From Breoghania sp. (GTDB taxonomy: Bacteria > Pseudomonadota > Alphaproteobacteria > Rhizobiales > Stappiaceae), in NCBI RefSeq assembly GCF_030066895.1, contig NZ_JASJAV010000006.1, positions 1 to 56,249 on the forward strand: a stretch of DNA of 56,249 nucleotides. The letters are read 5' to 3'. The notes beneath the pieces were generated by a model. That model saw nothing but the letters and a program-made list of their open reading frames with translations. It had not been told where the DNA came from and made no database searches. Positions 49,840 through 56,249 of this stretch are shown here, piece by piece. Within the stretch, counting starts at the first letter, position 1; the number at the start of each line of letters is the position of its first letter. The translations under genes and the position numbers were made by a program.

Positions 49840-50539
49840 ATGGTCATGCCACCTCGACAAGCCGCCTCTACGCGAGACAGACTGTTGCTTTCAACCTGTC
49901 GGATCTTTGCTGCAAAAGGCTTCGCGATACTATCGTCGCCGATATCTGTGAAGCGGCACAGGTCAACATCGCTTCGGTGAACTATCATTTCGGTAACAAG
50001 TAGAGCTTGTACCGGCAGGTTTTCCAGCGCCAGATCGATCTCTACGAGCCCCCGCATCCTCCTGATAACGGGGCGAGTACCGACGGAGAGAAGGTTCTCA
50101 AGGCCTCATCGTCGACCGTCTGGAGTGGCTGGTGCAAGATAACTCGCCGGAGCGCCTGATCCGCGCGGAAAGGGTTCAGCCAACTGGTCTGGTGGACGAC
50201 TTGCGCTCCGCCGGACTGGAAAAGTCCCAGACCCATTTCCTTGAAGCGGTCCGAATGGTCTCCGGCGCCAACGTTCTGTCGGAAGCCACGGTCAGGCTTT
50301 GCGTGACGAGCACCCTCAGCCAGTGTCGCGCGCTGATGGCACTCAGCCAGCTTGGGTTCTACGCCACGGCGACGACGCATCCCACGGATGCGGAAATCGC
50401 GAGCTTCGCCGACCACGTGACGGTTTTCTCCGTTGCCGGCATCAAGGCTCTGTGCGCACGCAAAAAGCAGGCCTCACCCGGGATCAGCGTGCAGCAATCC
50501 ACGCCCCAACTGAGCGAACCGCTTCCTCAACATTCGTGA
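49840..50539 (+). pseudogene. TetR-family regulator (CecR/DUF1956 type), disrupted
   Basis: HTH of TetR type (TRDRLLLSTCRIFAAKGF, then DICEAAQVNIASVNYHFGNK) and a C-terminal CecR-like ligand domain. Lesions: one-base deletion near 49919, in-frame TAG at 50001-50003 (GNK-x-SLYRQVF, family Glu), one-base deletion near 50099. The ATG at 49840 follows GGAAGGG. Corrected length about 233 residues. Its last 56 bp overlap the 3' end of cobK on the other strand. Confidence 0.82.
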
Positions 50540-51241
50540 CGCAAGTTCCGCCGGAAGACGGCGGGCGTGCGACCATCACGACGGAGAGGCCCAGCTTGCG
50601 GGCGGCTTCGATCTTCGCATAGCCGGCGAGGTCGCCGCTGTTCTTTGCCACGAGATGCGTGATCGCATGTCGGCGAAAGAGAGCGGCCTCGGCTGCCGCA
50701 TCCGCTTCCGACCGTGAGAGCAGGACTTCGCCGGGCGGCAAGATCGCGCCCGCTTCCGGCGGCTCGATCATTCGCATCACGAAACTCACATCGCGACGCG
50801 CGGCGAAAACGCCGACCTCCTTGCGTCCGATGCAGAGAAAGACGCGCGCGCCTTCCGGCAGCATCGCCGCTGCATCCGTCAGCATGGCGACGTCATGCCA
50901 GACATCGCCCTCAGACATCTGCCAGAGCGGGCGTTCCAGCCGCACATACGGAATGCCGCGGTTGCCTTGCAGGCGGCAACTGCATTTGAGTTGATGCGCG
51001 CGGCAAAGGGATGGGTGGCATCAATGATCCCGTCGACACCCGTCTTGCGCAGATAGTCGGTAAGTCCCTCGATACCACCGAAACCGCCGCTACGGGTCTC
51101 CACGTCGAGCGACAGGGGCCGCGCGGTCACGCCGGCAAGCGAGGCGATCGTGCGGATGCACTCATCTTGCGACAGTCGGCCCGCCAGGTCCCGGGTTTCG
51201 GCCGTTCCGGCAAGGAGGAGGAGCGTGAAAGGTCTACTCAC
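50484..51241 (-). pseudogene. cobK: Precorrin-6A reductase, frameshifted
   Basis: NADPH-dependent reductase of corrin-ring synthesis. N terminus TLLLLAGTAETRDLAGRL, then GIIDATHPFAARIN; after a one-base deletion near 50961 the reading continues YVRLERPLWQM, LLSRSEADAAAEA and HLVAKNSGDLAGYAKIEAA. The GTG at 51239-51241 overlaps the end of cbiD by eight bases, supporting translational coupling. Corrected length about 252 residues, normal for CobK. Confidence 0.87.
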
Positions 51242-52332
51242 CGGCCCTCCCGACGATTGTTCCTTCGCGATCGACCACGACCGTATCGGCGCGATGGAGG
51301 CGCTCCCAAGCGTTGCCCGCACCGTTTCTAGTGCCTTTGCGGCGATCAGATCACCCAACGCGAAATCCAGGCGGGCAGCGGCGTCGAAGACCTGCTTGGC
51401 CGTGTTGGCGCCTTGCGTCTCTTCCAACAGAGCGGCCGGAGCCCCGACCTTCGCCATCGTATCGACCAGCCAGGCGAAATCGACGCTTCCGCGCTTTGAA
51501 TGAAGATCCAGCAGCCCTTGCGCGAGTTTCACCATCTTGCCGGGTCCGCCGCCGATGGTCAGGCGCGCCACGGGATGCTGGCGCACATACTTGATCACGC
51601 CGCCCGCGAAATCGCCCATGTCGAGCATCGCGGTTTCCGAAAGCCCGTGAAGCGCGCGCACCGCAGCTTCCGACGTCGACCCCGTGCATCCGGCGAGATG
51701 ATTGAGTCCGCTTGCGCGCGCGACATCAACGCCGCGGAGGATGGAGGCGATCCAGATCGCACAGAAGAAGGACGAACGATACCGGTTGTGCCCAGAACCG
51801 ACAGATCGCCGAGGATGCCGAGGCGCGGATTGGCCGTCTTTTGCGCAAACCGCGCACCGTCGGCAATGGAGATTTCGATTTCGACGTCGCCGCTGCCGCC
51901 CAGCAAATCGGCGACCTCGGCGATGGCCGCTTTCATCATCTTGCGCGGTACGGGGTTGATCGCAGGTTCTCCCGGCTCGATCGGTAGGCCCGGTAGGGTG
52001 ACCGTACCGACGCCCTCACCTGCCACGAAGCAGACGCCTGCGCCCGGCGACAGTTCGTGCACCCGCACGCCAACGAGCACCCCGTGGGTTACGTCCGGAT
52101 CATCGCCCGCATCCTTGACGATCGTCGCATAGCACCACCCGGCCCCGCGCTCGTGCCGGGCAAGCGCAAAGCTCGGCTTCTCTCCTCTGAGCAGCAAAAT
52201 TTCGGCCGGATCGGGGAAGTCTCCGCACAGAAGCGCGTGATATGCCGCCTTGGCCCCGGCGGTGGCGCAGGCCCCCGTCGTCCAGCCGCACCTCAACGGG
52301 CGCGATGCCGCTTTCTTCGTCCGATCGATCAT
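51234..52332 (-). pseudogene. cbiD: Cobalt-precorrin-5B C1-methyltransferase CbiD, two frameshifts
   Basis: N terminus RCGWTTGACATAGAKAAYHA is diagnostic, followed by KDAGDDPDVTHG, GEGVGTVTLPGLPI and GGGPGKMVKLAQGLLDLHS. A one-base deletion near 51771 (after GIVRP) and a shift near 51295 (before DTVVVDREGTIVGRAGE) break the frame. Corrected length about 365 residues. CbiD supplies the C1 methylation that CobF performs in other aerobic pathways. Divergent from cobA. Confidence 0.87.
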
Positions 52333-52441
52333 GACGGCGGAGTATAGGTGCACCGGTCTTACAAGACGAGCATGCGTTTGCCGCTGCAAAACCGGGCAAG
52401 CCGCCTTGCACCTTTATCGCAAGCCGCTAAAACCGGAGATC

Positions 52442-53333
52442 ATGGTGTATCCGCTCGATCCAAGCGCCGAGCCTGAGCGCTCCGGCTTTCTTCCGAAATT
52501 CGAACCCGGTTGGGTCTGGCTGGCCGGTGCGGGGCCGGGCGACCCTGGTCTCGTCACGCTGCACACGCTGAACGGGCTGCGTCAGGCGGATGTCGTCGTC
52601 TATGACGCGCTTGTCGACAAGGGCATTCTGGACTGGATGCGTCCGGGTGTGGAAGCCGTCTATGCGGGCAAGAGGGGCGGAAAGCCGTCGCCGAAACAGC
52701 GCGATATCTCGCTGCGACTGATAGAGATGGCGCGCGAGGGCAAACGGGTGCTGCGTCTCAAGGGTGGCGATCCCTTCGTTTTCGGGCGAGGCGGAGAAGA
52801 AGCTCTGTCTCTCGTGGAAGCGGGCGTGCCGTTCCGCGTCATTCCCGGCGTCACGGCGGGGATCGGCGGGTTTGCCTATGCGGGGATCCCGCTCACCCAT
52901 CGCGACGTCAACCAGGCCGTCACCTGCTGACAGGCCACGATCAGAACGGCCTGACGCCGGATGCCTTCGACTGGCAGCCATCGCGAAAGGCGCGCCGGTC
53001 ATCGTCATGTACATGGCCATGAAGCATCTGGAGACGATCTGTTCCAAGCTAATCGAGGGCGGACGCAAAGCCGACGAGCCGGTGGCCATCGTGACCCGCG
53101 CATCGCTCGACGGTCAGCGTGTCGTGGAGACGACACTGGTGCGCGCGGCAACGGATGCTAGCGACGCGGGGCTTGAGCCGCCGGCAGTCGTCTGTGTCGG
53201 CGATATGGTGAGATTGCACGCGGGCCTCGACTGGCTCGGCGCCTTGCAGGGACGAGAACTCGTCTGCGATCCTCTCGGGCACGGGAAAGACGCCTCCGGG
53301 ATATCGCCGGCCGAGCGGTCGAAGGCCGGATGA
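52442..53333 (+). pseudogene. cobA: Uroporphyrinogen-III C-methyltransferase, frameshifted
   Basis: SAM-dependent enzyme making precorrin-2, the branch point to cobalamin. AGAGPGDPGLVTLHTLNGL, VVVYDALVDKGIL, GDPFVFGRGGEEA and PGVTAGIGGFAYAGIPLTHR are family signatures. The ATG at 52442 has GGAG upstream. Two one-base deletions, near 52926 and 52976, break the frame around LTGHDQNGLTPDAFDW; afterwards APVIVMYMAMKHLETI continues to the TGA at 53331-53333, overlapping the cobB ATG by four bases. Confidence 0.88.
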
Positions 53334-54629
53334 CGGCCGCGTCGGGCCTCGTTTTTACCGCCCCGCAATCAGGCTCGGGCAAGACGGTCGTGACCCTCGC
53401 TTTGCTGAGAGCTTTTGCGCGAGGCGGCCGCTCTGTCGCCTCGGCCAAGGTCGGGCCCGACTATATCGATCCGAAATTCCATGAAGCAGCAAGCGGCGTG
53501 GCTTGCGTCAATCTCGATCCTTGGGCGATGCGTAGCCCCTTTTACGCGCTCTTGTCGACGAACAGGCAAGGGAACACGAGCTGCTGCTCGTGGAAGGAGT
53601 GATGGGCCTTTATGATGCGGCGACGGACGGCAGAGGGTCGACGGCGGAACTGGCCGAACTTCTTGATCTTCCCATTGTCCTCATCGTCGATGCGGCCCGA
53701 CAGGCGCAGTCGGTGGCCGCATTGGTGCGCGGTTTTCGCGACCACGGCCCGGCCAGGATCTGCGGCGTTATTCTCAACCAAATCGGCAACCCGCGCCACG
53801 CTCAGATGATCGAAGAGGCGCTGGGTGAGATCGTGATGCCGGTCATCGACGCCCTGCCCCGGGTGCCGGAACTTGTTTTGCCCGAACGCCACCTCGGGCT
53901 CGTTCAGGCAGGCGAATATGCCGATCTTACAGCCTTTCTCGACAAGGCTGCGGATACGGTGGAGGCAAATGTCGACCTCGATGCACTGGCCGCGATCGCC
54001 TGCCCGCTTCGCCGCGTCTCCAGCGACACGCCCCCCACGCGACTGGCCCCGCTCGGCCAGCATATCGCCATTGCGCGGGATGAAGCCTTCCCCTTCGCCT
54101 ATCCCCACATCCTGCAGGGTTGGCGCAATCGGGGGGCGGAGATTTCCTTTTTCTCGCCACTTGCCGATGAAGGCCCCGGTCCCGATTGCGACGCCGTCTA
54201 TCTGCCGGGCGGCTATCCCGAGCTTCATGCCGGAACGCTTGCCCATGCGAACCGCTTTCGCTCCGATCTCCGTGCTGCGGCGGCCCGCAAGGCGCTCGTC
54301 TATGGCGAATACGGCGGCTACATGGTTCTGGGCGAGACGCGTTGCGATGCCGAAGGCACGGTTCATCGCATGGCCGGGCTATTGCCGCTGGAAACGAGTT
54401 TCCGGTCTCCCCGGCTTCACCTGGGCTACCGCAGATTGACGCCGCGTGGACCTCTTCCCTGGGCCCAAGAACTGACCGCGCATGAATTCCATTATGCGAG
54501 CACTGAACGCGCCGATCAGACCCGCCTCTCTTCGAGGCGGTCGATGCCCAGGGAACCCAACGCGGGGCCATGGGGTTGATGAAGGAGACCGTCATGGATT
54601 CCTTCGCCCATGTCATAGACCAGACCTGA
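53330..54629 (+). pseudogene. cobB: Cobyrinic/hydrogenobyrinic acid a,c-diamide synthase, disrupted
   Basis: N-terminal ATP-binding domain (QSGSGKTVVTLALLRAF, KVGPDYIDPKFH) and C-terminal class I-like glutamine amidotransferase domain (YLPGGYPELHAGTLA). Frame breaks near 53549 (before VDEQAREHELL) and at a two-base TC insertion near 54525 (before FEAVDAQGTQR). The expected catalytic cysteine of the glutaminase site (family YGECGGYM) is Tyr, codon TAC at 54310-54312. Corrected length about 432 residues ending FAHVIDQT. Part of its 3' end is duplicated downstream at 55029-55148. Confidence 0.87.
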
Positions 54630-54759
54630 TCCGCACCGGTTCCCATCGCCGCACATCCAAATCCCGAAAATTCGTTCCTCGTGACCGTGAATGCCACGTT
54701 CATCCGTTATTCAAACGGAACATTCAATCATACGAGTTACACACACCGGAGTTGAACAC

Positions 54760-55026
54760 ATGCAGAAATTCAAGATCCTTCTGGGCGCCACCGTTATCGG
54801 ACTGAGCGCCGCCGTCGCAGCCGGCCCCGTTCTTGCTGCTTCGCCGCCCCCGGCCCAGAGCCAGACTCAGAACAAGGGCGAAGGCCCGGCAGTCCACGTC
54901 CAGAAAAAGAAGCCGGTACAGAAGTCGTCGACGAATCAGAAGAGCAAGCCCAAGGAACAGAAAAGCCAGCATCAGAACGACAAGCAGAAGAACGCGACGA
55001 AAAAGAAACCTGCCCCGAAATCCTGA
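54760..55026 (+). CDS. Small secreted Lys-rich protein, truncated RcnB-like paralogue
   Basis: 88 residues: a signal peptide (MQKFKILLGATVIGLSAAVA, cleavage near VLAAS) and a Lys/Gln/Ser-rich low-complexity region (QKKKPVQKSSTNQKSKPKEQ). The RcnB-like C-terminal domain present in the second copy is absent; the frame stops at PAPKS exactly where the duplicated cobB tail begins. GGAG lies eight bases before the ATG. It might be a stable exported peptide or simply a by-product of the duplication. Confidence 0.7.
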   Translation: MQKFKILLGATVIGLSAAVAAGPVLAASPPPAQSQTQNKGEGPAVHVQKKKPVQKSSTNQKSKPKEQKSQHQNDKQKNATKKKPAPKS

Positions 55027-55028
55027 TT

Positions 55029-55148
55029 GCCAATCCGACCGCGGCCGTCTTCGAGATCGTTGATGCACACGGACCACAACGCGTGGTCCCGGGTTCGATC
55101 AGAGAGGCCGACAAGGCCTCCTTCGCCCAAAGCATCGACATGATCTGA
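55029..55148 (+). pseudogene. Duplicated 3' end of cobB (remnant)
   Basis: The segment from 55047 reads VFEIVDAHGPQR ... SFAQSIDMI and stop (33 codons), aligning without gaps to the true cobB C terminus LFEAVDAQGTQR ... SFAHVIDQT and stop at 54528-54629. Upstream codons also match (ANPTAA against ADQTR). It has no start and no function of its own; it marks the tandem duplication junction. Confidence 0.75.
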
Positions 55149-55277
55149 ACCGCACCGGTTCGAATCGCCGCATATCCACGCCCGGAACCCCGTTGCTCTT
55201 GACCGGGGACGCTACGTTCCCCTGTTATTCAAACGGATCTTTCAATCTTACGGGCCAGACACGCCGGAGTTGAACAC

Positions 55278-55685
55278 ATGCAGAAATTCAAGATCCTCCT
55301 GAGCGCCGTCATTATCGGCCTGAGCGCCGCCGTTGCAGCCAACCCCGTGCTTGCCGCTTCGCAGAACCGAAACCCGGGCGAAGGCCCGGAGCTCCAGTCG
55401 CAGAAGAAGAAACTGCCGCAAAAGGCGCCCAGTAGCCACAAGAGCAAGCCCAAGGCACCGAGCAGCCATCACCAGAAGCCTGCGAAAAAGAAGCCCAGCC
55501 ATCAGTCCTGGATGGAGCATGGCGGGCACATGCCGAAGGCCTATCGCGGCAAGCCGGTTGACTATCATCGCCATCACCTGAAGAAGCCGCCGGAGGGTTA
55601 TCACTGGGTGCGGCACGGCGATAAGTAAGTGCTCGTGGCGATCACGACTAGCATCATTTCCACCATCATCAACGCCACGCGGTAA
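55278..55685 (+). pseudogene. RcnB-like periplasmic protein, in-frame stop near C terminus
   Basis: Signal peptide (MQKFKILLSAVIIGLSAAVA), a Lys-rich linker, then the RcnB-type domain: SWMEHGGHMPKAYRGKPVDY, LKKPPEGYHWVRHGDK. A TAA at 55626-55628 interrupts it, but the same frame continues VLVAITTSIISTIINATR to a TAA at 55683-55685, exactly the family ending GDxYVLVAIxTG. A single TAC-to-TAA change explains the stop. RcnB proteins tune nickel/cobalt homeostasis in Escherichia coli; here the neighbours make cobalamin, which needs cobalt. Confidence 0.78.
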
Positions 55686-55825
55686 ATCCTTCCGCAGCTG
55701 CGCTTTTTCTTTGGCACCAAACTACCCCTACGTCATTTTGTCTTCCGTCTTCCCCGTTCCTCCTCTAACCTTTGCGGGCTCATTGCCATCTCAACCTGGC
55801 GTCCACAACCGGAGGAGCCCCCACC

Positions 55826-56249
55826 TTGACGACAGACCGCTGCAAGGTCCTTCTGATCCAGCCGCGTTACTCGGTCGGATCGTTCTGGAACTATCAAGGC
55901 ACGTGCGAAATGGTGGGAGCGAAATATCCCGCACCGCCGCTCGGCCTGATCACGGTTGCCGCCATGCTTCCGGCAAGCTGGGACATCCGGCTGATCGACT
56001 ACAATACGCAAGATCTCAGTGACGAAGACATCTCCGCCGCCGATCTGGTGATGAGCGGCGGCATGCTGCCGCAACAACCCTCCACGCTGGCCATCATCGA
56101 AAGCTACAAGGCGTTGGGTGTGCCGGTTGCCATCGGCGGACTGGACGTCACGACCAGTCCGGAGATCTAAGAGCATGCCGATTTCCGGGTTACCGGAGAG
56201 GCGGAAGGCGTCATCGACGAGTTCGTGGCCGTGGGGGGGGGGGGGGGGG
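55826..56249 (+). pseudogene. B12-binding radical SAM protein, N-terminal part with in-frame stop
   Basis: The TTG at 55826 is the start because GGAGGAG lies just upstream and the family N terminus (CKVLLIQPRYSVGSFWNYQG) begins directly after. Only the cobalamin-binding Rossmann domain is in the window: KYPAPPLGLITVAAMLP, DIRLIDYNTQDLSDEDI and ADLVMSGGML. An in-frame TAA at 56168-56170 follows VTTSPEI (family Tyr), after which EHADFRVTGEAEGVIDEF continues in frame. The window ends inside the gene in a run of G. Relatives include hopanoid-modifying enzymes; exact role unknown. Confidence 0.8.
56233..56249. other. Terminal poly-G run (probable artefact)
   Basis: Seventeen consecutive G at the very end, within a coding region where the family sequence has no poly-Gly. 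Runs of this type are typical of signal loss in two-colour sequencing and contig ends. Confidence 0.7.

Larger units (their letters stand above)
54512..55685 (+). repeat. Tandem duplication of about 519 bp (cobB tail plus RcnB-like gene)
   Basis: Copy 1 runs from the cobB codons near 54512 through the spacer into the first small gene; copy 2 begins at about 55029 and continues through the second small gene. Matching points are offset by 518-519 bp: the cobB stop (54627 versus 55146) and the small-gene ATG (54760 versus 55278). Nearly identical stretches include CCGGAGTTGAACACATGCAG, TTATTCAAACGGA and ACCGCACCGGTT. Other parts have diverged, so the event is not recent. Confidence 0.8.

Noticed and set aside
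54713..54745. EcfG-type promoter (GGAAC box) upstream of the first RcnB-like gene
   Set aside because: GGAAC is present in copy 1 but the -10 CGTT is absent at the right spacing and copy 2 reads GGATC.

Overview
GC-rich alphaproteobacterial DNA, most likely Hyphomicrobiales (Rhizobiales). The placement rests on conserved clusters: lptC-lptA-lptB-rpoN-hpf-ptsN, an Hsp20/DUF1150 pair, a complex I NDUFA9-like protein facing uppP, and glutathione transferase next to queG. Genus cannot be read from the sequence; a Stappia/Roseibium-like marine rhizobial lineage is only a guess.

Layout. 1-1393: carboxymuconolactone decarboxylase/AhpD-type protein and a divergent LysR regulator. 1607-5635: glucose/mannose-type ABC importer (binding protein, two permeases, ATPase). 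5741-7341: 3-hydroxyisobutyrate dehydrogenase-like enzyme and ureidoglycolate lyase. 7640-13380: BMP-family (nucleoside/base-type) ABC importer with an amidase. 13530-20226: FCD-type GntR regulator divergent from a polyamine/Fe-type ABC importer, then an Asp/Glu/hydantoin racemase and an SDR. 20265-21470: acyl-CoA dehydrogenase. 21742-25793: queG, GST, uppP, NDUFA9-like gene. 26159-26245: tRNA-Leu(CAG). 26882-33807: LysR, TRAP transporter, GST, CMD-family protein, LigI-like amidohydrolase and SDR, apparently one catabolic operon. 34358-36990: PatB/MalY C-S lyase, DUF3737 and a cyclophilin-like protein. 37520-43787: RNase D, LPS export genes, rpoN, hpf, ptsN. 44014-45804: DUF1150, Hsp20, FecR-domain protein. 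46096-49660: beta-ketoadipate pathway end (thiolase and CoA transferase) with an IclR regulator fragment. 49840-50539: TetR. 50484-54629: cobalamin genes cobK, cbiD, cobA, cobB. 54760-55685: two RcnB-like secreted proteins. 55826-end: start of a B12-binding radical SAM protein.

The dominant feature is damage. Roughly 75 frameshifts, in-frame stops and deletions interrupt otherwise well-conserved genes, mostly one-base insertions or deletions and single-substitution stops. They are not evenly spread: uppP, rnd, lptC, lptA, lptB, hpf, ptsN, hsp20 and catIJ are intact, while transporters and catabolic genes are broken and rpoN carries at least eight lesions. Either the consensus is of low quality (the window ends in 17 G, a typical artefact) or the genome is decaying with essential genes preserved. 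The two cannot be separated from the sequence alone.

The most interesting local structure is a tandem duplication of about 519 bp joining the 3' end of cobB to an RcnB-like gene. It explains a truncated first paralogue and an orphan cobB tail between the copies. I found no CRISPR array, insertion sequence, phage or recognisable defence system.
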